The position numbers and the translations under genes are program-made. Shown piece by piece: positions 17,593-25,504 of a DNA stretch of 64,000 nucleotides. Position 1 is the stretch's first letter. Every line of letters begins with the position of its first letter. The notes beneath the pieces are model-generated. The model did not search any database and was not told the DNA's origin. It saw only the letters and a list, made by a program, of their open reading frames with translations. The stretch comes from Paenibacillus agricola (GTDB taxonomy: Bacteria; Bacillota; Bacilli; Paenibacillales; NBRC-103111): contig NZ_JAAOIW010000001.1 in the NCBI RefSeq assembly GCF_011440305.1, positions 310,001 through 374,000 of the forward strand. The letters run 5' to 3'.

Positions 17593-19149
17593 TTATTGCT
17601 TCCATTTTTGCGCATCAGCGCCCCTTAATTTATAACCCGTTTTCTTCTGGTAACGTTCATTAGCTTCTTTCAAGATATCATTACCACCCTTAGCTTTCCA
17701 CTCTTCAATTGCTTTAGGCCAATCGGATATCGGTTCTTTACCATATACCATCTTCACCATATGGGTAATCAATAGTGGAGGAGGAACATCGGAAAGCGGT
17801 GTGACATCCGGGTTTTTCTGCATAGCATCCAGCGTTGGATCAAATTCAAGTCCACCACGCCCCTCAGTTGGAAGAACAGTTTCAAGTACCTTCAGCAGGC
17901 TCTGCCCTTCAGGCGTAGCGTTCAGGATTTGCTTGCGGAAAGCATCATCCTTGACCATGTGCAGGAATCCGCTTAAGTAACGTTGCTCTGCAACCTCAAG
18001 ATCGGTTTTAGGCTCTAACGGCAAGGTCAAATCGAACCATTTATCCGCTTCTTCTGTTACCTGCCAATCGAAAAATTTAAGGATACCCGGAATTTTCTCC
18101 TTATCGGTCTTGGAATTAATAAAGTAGGCGCGTGCACCAGAGGAATACAGATAACCTCCCCCTTTGCCATCCGTGCCAGTAGGAGATTGAATAATTTTAA
18201 TTTTGGCCTCAGGTACGGATTGTTTCAGCTGAGTCTCCCATTGGATCAATTCCTGGGCATTCATTTCCCACATTCCTGCTTTTCCAGCAAGAATGATATT
18301 CTTGAAATTTGTCGGGTTGATCGTAGCAAATTCTTTGCTGATTAAGCCTTCATCAAACATCGTTTTGTACGTTTGCAGTGCTTTTTGCATATTGTCCGCA
18401 TCCATAAACTTAGGTTGAACCTTACCGTCAACAACCTCGAATTGGCTTGTATACGGATACACATCATAAGCCCCAAAAAATATATCGGCATATTTGAAAT
18501 CCTGGCGTCCCATAAACGGATGCTCCACACCCAGCTTTTTGAAAGCACGCAGCATTTCCATATATTCTTCAACCGTTTTCGGATCCTTAGTAATACCAGC
18601 TTTGACCATCAGGTCTTCACGCACCCAAGTCGCACGGCGGGAAGGCTGGGATATAAATTCAGGAATAGCATAAATTTTTCCGTTTAAGGTCACTTCATCC
18701 CAAGCAGCCTGCGGGATTACCTTTAATAGATTTGGTGCATGCTGCTTGATTAGATCATTAAGCTCCAGGAAAACCCCTGCCTGCACAGAGCCAGCCAGCT
18801 CTTTTCCGCTGGTTCCTGCACCTGCCTGTACCACCTCAGGAATATCATTGGTAGCAAACATTTGTACCATTTTTTGCTCAAAATCTTTATGGGGAACCAG
18901 CTTGATGTCGATATCGGTGTTAGTCTTTTTTTCAAGCTCCTTAACCCATTTATCCTCATTGATGTTCGCATGCTTCTCAACATAATCGAAGTTCAATGTA
19001 CGCATGGACATGGTGAATTTGGTAGGTCCTTGCTGGGTTGCTGCCGCGTTATTCCCGGCTTTAGGTGCTTCTGTGACGTTGCCTGTACTACAGCCTGCAA
19101 CACCAATTGCCAGTGTAGCTGCTATTGTGCCTGTCATCCACTTTTTCAT
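17593..19149 (-). CDS. Extracellular solute-binding lipoprotein, LplA-like (CUT1 ABC importer)
   Basis: A 518-residue sugar-binding lipoprotein: signal peptide MKKWMTGTIAATLAIGVAGC ends at the lipobox Cys. The large size and motifs such as FATNDIPEVVQAGAGTSG fit the LplA/YtcQ group that carries oligosaccharides to LplB/YtcP permeases. I use ATG at 19149 (GAGGGG upstream) rather than the ATG 12 bp earlier. It has its own promoter and a CcpA site in the 153-bp gap after the second permease gene, so its level can exceed that of the permeases. Confidence 0.92.
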   Translation of the reverse strand: MKKWMTGTIAATLAIGVAGCSTGNVTEAPKAGNNAAATQQGPTKFTMSMRTLNFDYVEKHANINEDKWVKELEKKTNTDIDIKLVPHKDFEQKMVQMFATNDIPEVVQAGAGTSGKELAGSVQAGVFLELNDLIKQHAPNLLKVIPQAAWDEVTLNGKIYAIPEFISQPSRRATWVREDLMVKAGITKDPKTVEEYMEMLRAFKKLGVEHPFMGRQDFKYADIFFGAYDVYPYTSQFEVVDGKVQPKFMDADNMQKALQTYKTMFDEGLISKEFATINPTNFKNIILAGKAGMWEMNAQELIQWETQLKQSVPEAKIKIIQSPTGTDGKGGGYLYSSGARAYFINSKTDKEKIPGILKFFDWQVTEEADKWFDLTLPLEPKTDLEVAEQRYLSGFLHMVKDDAFRKQILNATPEGQSLLKVLETVLPTEGRGGLEFDPTLDAMQKNPDVTPLSDVPPPLLITHMVKMVYGKEPISDWPKAIEEWKAKGGNDILKEANERYQKKTGYKLRGADAQKWKQ

Positions 19150-19198
19150 AGTACCCCTCATTTCGCATGTTTGTCTATATAGTACGAAAGCCTACCAA

Positions 19199-19212
19199 TA
19201 AAAGCGCTTTCA
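19199..19212. promoter_or_regulatory. cre site (CcpA operator)
   Basis: Read on the minus strand the site is TGAAAGCGCTTTTA, one base from the ideal TGAAAGCGCTTTCA palindrome. It sits just downstream of the -10 box of the binding-protein promoter, a position where CcpA represses. Confidence 0.75.
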
Positions 19213-19225
19213 GTCCCACAACCTT

Positions 19226-19254
19226 ATTATAGGCAGATCGTTTGGCTGCAACAA
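19226..19254 (-). promoter_or_regulatory. Promoter of the binding-protein gene
   Basis: Minus strand: -35 TTGTTG (19254-19249), 17 bp, perfect -10 TATAAT (19231-19226). The weak -35 fits activator dependence, and the cre site lies immediately downstream. Confidence 0.65.
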
Positions 19255-19300
19255 TGGAATAAATTTGTATGCCCTTGTCTTTTCTTTAGATTTTTGAGTA

Positions 19301-19321
19301 TATTCGTGTTTTTTTTAGGTC
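19301..19321. promoter_or_regulatory. Putative YesN-type operator, copy 2
   Basis: A 21-bp element, reading GACCTAAAAAAAACACGAAT on the minus strand, matches 20 of 21 bases at 21281-21301. Both copies lie upstream of promoters of the same transporter locus. A second A-rich half-site follows 21 bp further in each case, as expected for an AraC-type direct repeat. This copy overlaps the stop codon of the second permease gene. Confidence 0.5.
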
Positions 19322-20196
19322 TTGACCGATCCAATCATCATTCCCTTAACAAAATATTTTTGCAGGAACGGGTAGACCATCAGGATCGGGATCGTCGCGA
19401 TAAAGACGGTGGCCATCTTGATGCCTTCTGGCGATACATTCAGCATCTCCGAAAACATCGCGGAGTTGGGGTCCATGCTCACTGTATCCGTATCAATCAT
19501 TTGGCGGAGCTTGATCTGCAAAGGGTACAGGTTACGGTCGTTCAAATAATACAGGGCGCTTGTATACGAGTTCCAATGGTACACCGCGTAATAAATCCCC
19601 ATCGTCGCCATCGCTGGCTTTGACAATGGAACGACGATTTTCCAAAGGATGCCCAGCTCCCCGCAGCCATCAATCCGGGAGGAATCGATTAATTCGGTAG
19701 GAATGTTCATAAAGAAGGAACGCATAATGAAAAAATTAAAGGCACTGATCGCACTGGGAACCACTAATGCCCACAGTGAATTCATTAAACCCAGTGATTT
19801 GATCAAAATAAACACGGGAATCAGCGGAGCCGAGAAAATCATCGTAAACAAAATCATCATCATGATATATTTCCGGCCCACATATTCTTGCCGGGACAAG
19901 GGATAGGCCAGTGAAGAGGTCATGACCAGGTTAATCGCGGTTCCGCCTACCGTCACAATGACGCTGACCAAAAAAGCACGCCAAATCGTGGGGTCCTGGA
20001 AAACGTATTTATAATTGATCCACGTAAAATCGACCGGCCATAAAGCGACTAATCCATTGGTAATCGCTTTGGAGCTGCTGAAGGACTGGGCGAGGATGTT
20101 CAAGTAAGGCAGGAACATCGTCATCGCAAGAGCCGCCAGCAAGATGATATTGCCTATGTTAAATATTCGCATACCGGTTGTTACCCTATGCTTCAT
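19315..20196 (-). CDS. Carbohydrate ABC permease, YtcP/LplC type
   Basis: A 293-residue CUT1-type permease with six predicted helices. The coupling-loop EAA motif appears as ELIDSSRIDGCGELGILWKI near residue 175, and the C-terminus FLQKYFVKGMMIGSVKT is typical of YtcP/LplC. It pairs with the permease gene 15 bp upstream and with the binding lipoprotein downstream to import oligosaccharides. Such importers commonly share an ATPase (MsmX-like) encoded elsewhere, and indeed no ATPase gene is present here. Confidence 0.93.
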   Translation of the reverse strand: MKHRVTTGMRIFNIGNIILLAALAMTMFLPYLNILAQSFSSSKAITNGLVALWPVDFTWINYKYVFQDPTIWRAFLVSVIVTVGGTAINLVMTSSLAYPLSRQEYVGRKYIMMMILFTMIFSAPLIPVFILIKSLGLMNSLWALVVPSAISAFNFFIMRSFFMNIPTELIDSSRIDGCGELGILWKIVVPLSKPAMATMGIYYAVYHWNSYTSALYYLNDRNLYPLQIKLRQMIDTDTVSMDPNSAMFSEMLNVSPEGIKMATVFIATIPILMVYPFLQKYFVKGMMIGSVKT

Positions 20197-20211
20197 GGTT
20201 TCCTGCCCCCT

Positions 20212-21168
20212 TTAATACAAGCTTTCGCCTGTTGCTTTTTTACTAAGCTTGTTCGCTACATACAGCATGACTAAACCCACAACCGATTTAAACAAGCCCA
20301 CTGCTGTTGTATAGCTATATTCCTGCTGCAAAAGGCCGGCACGGTAAATATACGTATCCAGGATTTCGCCATTCTCATAGGTGAGCGGATTGATCAGCAC
20401 CCAGACCCGTTCAAAGCCATAGTCGAGGAACTCGCCAATTTTGAGCAGGAACAGGATCGTAATCGTCGGCAACAGGGCCGGTATCGTAATCGATAACGTT
20501 TGCTGCCAGCGGTTCGCACCATCGATTTCGGAGGCCTCGTACATATCGGGGTTAATGCCCGTAAGCGCCGCCAAGTAAATAATCGTCCCCCAGCCCACTT
20601 CCTTCCAAACGCCTGTGGTGACAAATATCGAACGGATCATCGAGTTTTCAGCCAGAAAGTAAATCGGCTCAAAGCCCAGCCATTTAATAAACTGGTTGAC
20701 AATCCCTGTGGATGGCGAGAGGATACCAACGGCAATCCCGCCGATAATGACCCAGGATAAAAAATGCGGCATATAGATGATGGTTTGCACCACCCGCTTG
20801 AAAAGCACCAGCCTTAATTCATTGAGCAGCAGGGCAGCAAGTATTGGTGCCGGAAAGGCGATCAATATATCCAGGCCGCCGAGAATAAAGGTGTTTTTCA
20901 AGATCCGCAAGAAATCGGCATGCTCGAACATCCGCTCGAAATGCTTCAGCCCCACCCAAGGGCTGCCGAACACCCCTTTAAAGATGTTGTAGTCCTTAAA
21001 AGCAATAAAGGATGCGGCCAATGGGACATACTTGAACAAAAGGTAATACACAATGCCCGGAATCGTCAGGAAGTACAACACCCTGTATTTCCATATATAT
21101 TTCCAAAGGCTGTTGGTAGCGCTGCGATGGCTGATCGAATCAGCTGCTTGAATTTTAGCCCGTGCCAT
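20212..21168 (-). CDS. Carbohydrate ABC permease, LplB type
   Basis: A 318-residue permease and first gene of the leftward lyase locus. A long cytoplasmic N-terminus is followed by six membrane segments, and the coupling loop reads GINPDMYEASEIDGANRWQQ near residue 200. It has a promoter with the putative YesN element upstream. The C-terminus (LMLYVANKLSKKATGESLY) is typical of LplB/YteP proteins. The start ATG at 21168 has AGGAGGA seven bases upstream. Confidence 0.93.
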   Translation of the reverse strand: MARAKIQAADSISHRSATNSLWKYIWKYRVLYFLTIPGIVYYLLFKYVPLAASFIAFKDYNIFKGVFGSPWVGLKHFERMFEHADFLRILKNTFILGGLDILIAFPAPILAALLLNELRLVLFKRVVQTIIYMPHFLSWVIIGGIAVGILSPSTGIVNQFIKWLGFEPIYFLAENSMIRSIFVTTGVWKEVGWGTIIYLAALTGINPDMYEASEIDGANRWQQTLSITIPALLPTITILFLLKIGEFLDYGFERVWVLINPLTYENGEILDTYIYRAGLLQQEYSYTTAVGLFKSVVGLVMLYVANKLSKKATGESLY

Positions 21169-21234
21169 ACTTGTCCTCCTCCACTCCGTAGTCTCATTTT
21201 AATTGTTATGGAAGCGTTATCTTGCCACTCCTTT

Positions 21235-21263
21235 ATACTAGCCGCTACACCCCTGCCTTACAA
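21235..21263 (-). promoter_or_regulatory. Promoter of the lyase/transport locus
   Basis: Minus strand: -35 TTGTAA (21263-21258), 17 bp, -10 TAGTAT (21240-21235). Imperfect boxes fit activator dependence. A weak cre-like sequence (about 21213-21226) lies downstream with two mismatches to the core. Confidence 0.5.
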
Positions 21264-21280
21264 TGGCTTGCTTTTAGACG

Positions 21281-21301
21281 TATTTGTGTTTTTTTTAGGT
21301 C
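21281..21301. promoter_or_regulatory. Putative YesN-type operator, copy 1
   Basis: Near-identical partner of the element at 19301-19321 (one C/T difference). Its lower edge is 17 bp upstream of the -35 box of the permease promoter. CTAAAA-type half-sites are spaced 21 bp apart, two helical turns. Confidence 0.5.
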
Positions 21302-21405
21302 GCTCGTTCCCATTTGTTCGCTGGCTATGCTATAGTATTTGTTATTCATATCGAATGGACAAGCAGCTCAATTTACTTAAGCAACCGTTGATGGAGGTTT
21401 TATTA

Positions 21406-22056
21406 ATGACGTTTACAGGCTTTACCCAATCCGACTTTGATGTGTTCTCGATTCCCGGCCTTGAAGGCCGTATGGAAGGAATCCAAACGCAGATTCAACC
21501 CAAATTCAAAGCACTCGGCGAACCCCTCCGGGACGAAGTTTCCGTTCTTGCTGGTGATCCGATGTTTCTTCATATTGCCAAGCACGCAAGACGCAAGGTG
21601 AATGCACCTGTAGATACTTGGATGGCGATTGGGCATGATAAGCGCGGCTATAAACAGCATCCTCATTTTCAGGTTGGGTTATTTGACGACCGTGTGTTTA
21701 TTTGGCTAGCACTGATCTATGAGCTTCCCAACAAAAAGGCGATAGCCGATACCTATTTAAAACATATAAAAACAATCCGCGGAATCATCCCCAAGGACTA
21801 TGTACTATCTTTTGACCATATGAAAAAGGACAATGTTTCTTTTAAAGGCATAAATGTGCAGGATTTGCAGGTAGCCTTGGAAAAATTCCGCGACATCAAA
21901 AAGGTGGAGCTGCTGGTGGGCCACAACCTTTCCTACGATAATCCCATCTTAGCTGACGGGCCAAAGTTTGCTGAATTTGTCAAAGATACGTTCGCAACCT
22001 TGATGCCTTTATATACCATGGCTCGTAATGCTGCCCAACCTTCTAGCAAAAATTAA
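21406..22056 (+). CDS. DUF1054 family protein (YktB-like)
   Basis: A 216-residue protein of the DUF1054/YktB family, conserved in Bacilli with no settled function. Recognisable segments are MTFTGFTQSDFDVFSIPGLE at the start, the central HPHFQVGLFDDRVFIWLALI, and VGHNLSYDNPIL near the end. ATG 21406 has GGAGG eight bases upstream; the frame is open far upstream but without a site. No signal peptide. It is a single-gene unit divergent from the lyase locus. Confidence 0.88.
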   Translation: MTFTGFTQSDFDVFSIPGLEGRMEGIQTQIQPKFKALGEPLRDEVSVLAGDPMFLHIAKHARRKVNAPVDTWMAIGHDKRGYKQHPHFQVGLFDDRVFIWLALIYELPNKKAIADTYLKHIKTIRGIIPKDYVLSFDHMKKDNVSFKGINVQDLQVALEKFRDIKKVELLVGHNLSYDNPILADGPKFAEFVKDTFATLMPLYTMARNAAQPSSKN

Positions 22057-22177
22057 TCTTACACTAAGGTTCCTTTAAAGTTATTTTAAGGCTACTTGGG
22101 CAAGCTAGAGATAGATAAAATCGATGATTTGGTTTTCCCAATCGATCATTCAGTTTTCCACGGAAAGGTGGTAGATC

Positions 22178-22918
22178 ATGAATAAATTCCAGCCCAAACA
22201 AGTCATTGTCACTAGCTTGACCTTAGCAATGCTGCTAGGTGGCAGCGCATTATATACAACTAAGCAGCAGGCTTTTGCTGAGACGCCCGATACAACCGTC
22301 AAGCAATTCGCCCCGAGCGACCAGAAAAAAGCAGAACGCAACACTCACAAAAAAGAACTTAAGGATGAGCTTAGCTTCGCCAAAGGCAAGATGCCGATTA
22401 TTGAAGAAGCTTCAGCTATATTAGGTATAGATAAAGAAACGCTAACCATTGCCCTAAAGGATAAAACGCTGGTCGATATCGCCAAGGAAAAAGGGATCAG
22501 CGAAGCCGATCTCATTAGCAAGCTGCAGGCGGAGCGCGGCAAAAAGATTGATGAAGCCGTCCAAGCAGGCACCATTAAAGCCGAGGATGCGGACAAAATC
22601 AAAGCTAAAATGGCTCAGCACCTGACCTTTATGGTAAACCACAAAAATAATGCAAGCCTGCATGAGGGCTCAGGTAAAAAGAAGGACAAGCATGGCATCC
22701 TGCCTGCTCCAGACAAGCTTGCCGCTATTCTGGGGATTACAGCTGATGAGCTTAAAGCCGAGATGAAGGCCGGAAAATCCTTAGCGGAGGTTGCCCAGTC
22801 TAAAGGCATAAGCAAGGAACAATTGATCAAACAGATCAAGGAAGAGATCGCTCCTTGGATCGATCAAGCTGTGGATCGCAAAAAGGGTAAGGCTTCAACA
22901 ACACCAGAAGCCAGTTAA
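22178..22918 (+). CDS. Secreted protein with two helical ELxxxLKxGKSLAEIA-type repeats
   Basis: A 246-residue exported protein. The signal peptide (residues 1-35, ending in QQAFAE) is followed by a Lys-rich segment and two copies of a helical repeat: LGIDKETLTIALKDKTLVDI with AKEKGISEADLISKL, and LGITADELKAEMKAGKSLAE with VAQSKGISKEQLIKQI. The repeats resemble the DUF2680-like or LysM-unrelated helical repeats of Bacillus secreted proteins of unknown function. A terminator follows. Role unknown; surface or cell-wall location is likely. Confidence 0.8.
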   Translation: MNKFQPKQVIVTSLTLAMLLGGSALYTTKQQAFAETPDTTVKQFAPSDQKKAERNTHKKELKDELSFAKGKMPIIEEASAILGIDKETLTIALKDKTLVDIAKEKGISEADLISKLQAERGKKIDEAVQAGTIKAEDADKIKAKMAQHLTFMVNHKNNASLHEGSGKKKDKHGILPAPDKLAAILGITADELKAEMKAGKSLAEVAQSKGISKEQLIKQIKEEIAPWIDQAVDRKKGKASTTPEAS

Positions 22919-22943
22919 GTTAAGTTCATATAAATGGTAATGC

Positions 22944-22975
22944 TAAGCCGGTCGTTTAACGACGGCTTTTTTTGC
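22944..22975 (+). terminator. Terminator after the 22178-22918 gene
   Basis: AAGCCGGTCGT / ACGACGGCTT hairpin with one bulge, followed by TTTTTTT. Confidence 0.85.
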
Positions 22976-23066
22976 ATTCTTTTGTTTATTCGGCATTTTT
23001 CACACTTTTGTCATAATTTTCGTTTATAATAGAAAATAAAGGTCTTTTTTTAGGGGGAAACTATCT

Positions 23067-23993
23067 ATGTCTGTCTGGCCAATTAAACATCCTATTCGCC
23101 GTATCTCATTAGTGCTGGGTGCTTCCCTTATTGCCGGTTCCTTCATCTTCTATGATGACTCCCTTCCATCCCACACCGTGCAAGCTGCAGCCCCTAAGCC
23201 TGCCACCAGTGTTCCTGTCAATGAGGGTTTGCTAATTTATGAGCAGAACTGTATTTCCTGCCATGCCGTTGATGGGAAAGGCTTGGACCGCTATCCTCCT
23301 GTAGCCAGTGACCATGTAAAAAAAATGCTTAGCACTTATGACCAAGCCTACGAATATATTAGCCGTAATATGCCACAAAATTCACCTGGCTCGCTTAGCG
23401 ATGATGATTACAAGAAAGTTACCCGTTATGTGCTTTCTTTAAATGGTATACCAACCGAGTTTAATGACATTGCTAGCCATTGGGCTCAAACAGAAATCAA
23501 AGAATTGCTAGACAAAAATTATATTGATGGCTATATAAATACGCAGGCTGAAACGATGGCTTTTAGACCGGAGCAAAATATTACTCGTGCGGAATTTGTC
23601 CGCTATTTGGTAAAGGCCAAGCAAATGTTTTTGTCCAATAGCACGGCAACGGACTTTATCGATATCAATATTAATAAAAATGACCAGCCTTATATTATTA
23701 CAGCTGTAGAATACGGATTAATCGACGGATATGCCGACCACACCTTCCGGCCGAATAACCTCATCTCACGCGCTGAAATCGCCGCTATTCTAGCCCGCAG
23801 CGAAATGCTCAAGCCTGTGCCTGGCCAAGGGTTTACCGATGTGGCTGATGACTTCTGGGCTAAGGACAATATCCTTGCCGTGCAGCAGGCGCACTTATTC
23901 GACGGCTACGAGGATGGTACATTCCGCCCCACCCGTGAGATGAAACGTGGCGAGGCGGTCGCCGTTATTTATAGGCTGCTTAATCCAGCATAA
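23067..23993 (+). CDS. Cytochrome c fused to three SLH domains
   Basis: A 308-residue exported protein. A signal peptide (about residues 1-40) precedes a single-haem class I cytochrome c: haem motif CISCH near residue 69, and the probable axial Met in ISRNMPQNSPGSLSDDDY. The rest is three S-layer-homology repeats, e.g. FNDIASHWAQTEIKELLDKN, FRPEQNITRAEF and FRPNNLISRAEI. SLH domains bind pyruvylated cell-wall polymers, so the haem would be held at the cell surface. Typical Firmicute c-type cytochromes (CccA, CccB) use a membrane helix or lipid anchor instead. ATG has AGGGGG upstream. An electron-transfer role is inferred. Confidence 0.88.
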   Translation: MSVWPIKHPIRRISLVLGASLIAGSFIFYDDSLPSHTVQAAAPKPATSVPVNEGLLIYEQNCISCHAVDGKGLDRYPPVASDHVKKMLSTYDQAYEYISRNMPQNSPGSLSDDDYKKVTRYVLSLNGIPTEFNDIASHWAQTEIKELLDKNYIDGYINTQAETMAFRPEQNITRAEFVRYLVKAKQMFLSNSTATDFIDININKNDQPYIITAVEYGLIDGYADHTFRPNNLISRAEIAAILARSEMLKPVPGQGFTDVADDFWAKDNILAVQQAHLFDGYEDGTFRPTREMKRGEAVAVIYRLLNPA

Positions 23994-24041
23994 TTATAAG
24001 GATTAGGCTCCTTTACTTAAAAACAGCATTATGGACAGCAA

Positions 24042-24077
24042 AAAACCGCCAAGCTCTGTTGCAGCTTAAGCGGTTTT
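24042..24077. terminator. Bidirectional terminator
   Basis: AAAACCGC...GCGGTTTT hairpin with an inner AAGCT/AGCTT helix between the convergent cytochrome-SLH and MFS genes. Confidence 0.8.
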
Positions 24078-24085
24078 AAATGTGA

Positions 24086-25285
24086 TCAGCGAGGCTGCAC
24101 CTGCTGTAACGGGCTCGATGGATGGCTCCGATCCAGCACCATAAATTTGTATAGCAGGTACAATGCAGCCAGCGACAGGATAGCACCCATGTAGAAAGGC
24201 ATCTGGTGGCTATATTGGTATATGCCTGCGCCCAGCAGCGGACCGACAATTCTACCCAAGCTATCCATCGAAGAGCTTAGTCCAGAAGCTACACCTTGTC
24301 CGGCTTTTGTTTTTTGTGTAATCAAGGAAGTGACACATGGGCGAATCAGCGCATTTCCAGCTGCAAATACGGACAAATAAATGGACGCCGTAAGCAGGCT
24401 TGATGAGAACAGGATCAGCACAAAACCAATGGCCGATAAGATCAAGCCGATACCAATCACCTTGGCCTCGTCACCCCTTTTAATAAAGCGGCGCACCACA
24501 CCCCCTTGAATCAAAGCACCCACAACGCCACTAACCGCAAACATAATGCCTAGCTGGAATGAGGTCGCACCAATCTGGTCCTTCTCAAACAGCAGCAGTG
24601 TTGCTTCCAAGCCTGCTAATGTAAAGGATACAAAAAAAGATAACACATATAAATATTTAACAGAGCCAATAAAGGCTGTCCAGCGAGAGGGCTTGGCACC
24701 CTGCGGCTGGTGCCGCTTCTCCTTGCTTAAGGACTCCGGCAGCATGGCTAGGGCAAATAAGAAAGTAATAAAGGCCAGTCCTGACGCTGCATAGAAAGGA
24801 ACCTGGTAGCCCCAATGGCTAAGGATCCCACCTACAGCAGGACCAAATATAAAGCCAAGCCCAATGGACATACCGACGAGCCCCATACCTTTAGTCCTGT
24901 TCTCCTCTGTCGTAATGTCTGCTACATACGCAACCGCACAGGCAGTCGCAGCACCAGAGAACAACCCGCCTAATATCCGTGAGGCATACATCAGGAATAA
25001 ATTATCACCTGCAATGCCGAATATAAAGAAGCTGACGCTGAAGCCAAGCGTGCCGAGTATAATAAGCGGACGCCTGCCAATTCGATCGGATAAGCTGCCC
25101 CATACTGGAGACATGAGGAATGAAGCCAGCGAGTAAATGGACAATAGCATTCCCAGATGAAAGCTGCTTGCCCCTGATCCCGCTATAGCATCGGGTAAAA
25201 CGGGAATAATGATGCCGAAGCCGATAAATATCGTCATCAGCAGTACCATAATTATGGCCAGCTGTTTATTCATTAGTATGTTCAC
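24086..25285 (-). CDS. MFS transporter, drug-efflux type (NorA/Bmr-like)
   Basis: A 399-residue major-facilitator protein with twelve predicted helices. Motif A reads GSLSDRIGRRPLIILG after helix 2, and the antiporter motif C appears as GIGLGFIFGPAVGGIL in helix 5, which favours proton/drug antiport. The substrate is not deducible. The start may be GTG 25285 or ATG 25273; neither has an ideal ribosome-binding site. It is a single gene, convergent with the cytochrome-SLH gene and divergent from the decarboxylase gene. Confidence 0.88.
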   Translation of the reverse strand: MNILMNKQLAIIMVLLMTIFIGFGIIIPVLPDAIAGSGASSFHLGMLLSIYSLASFLMSPVWGSLSDRIGRRPLIILGTLGFSVSFFIFGIAGDNLFLMYASRILGGLFSGAATACAVAYVADITTEENRTKGMGLVGMSIGLGFIFGPAVGGILSHWGYQVPFYAASGLAFITFLFALAMLPESLSKEKRHQPQGAKPSRWTAFIGSVKYLYVLSFFVSFTLAGLEATLLLFEKDQIGATSFQLGIMFAVSGVVGALIQGGVVRRFIKRGDEAKVIGIGLILSAIGFVLILFSSSLLTASIYLSVFAAGNALIRPCVTSLITQKTKAGQGVASGLSSSMDSLGRIVGPLLGAGIYQYSHQMPFYMGAILSLAALYLLYKFMVLDRSHPSSPLQQVQPR

Positions 25286-25504
25286 TGCCTCTCAAGCTAT
25301 ATTGTAGCCTTATCGTATCACAACTTATTTATACAGGGAAACGATAGCGGCGAAGATTAACAAATTGGACAAAACCAAGGTGCCGAATATGAATGTTATT
25401 GGAAATGTTAACAAATGTTTAACATTAACCGCTTGCATCCTTGTCCAATAATCGTTACTATCAAATGTGTTAAATATTTGGTAACCTTGAAAGGAAGAGA
25501 TGAC

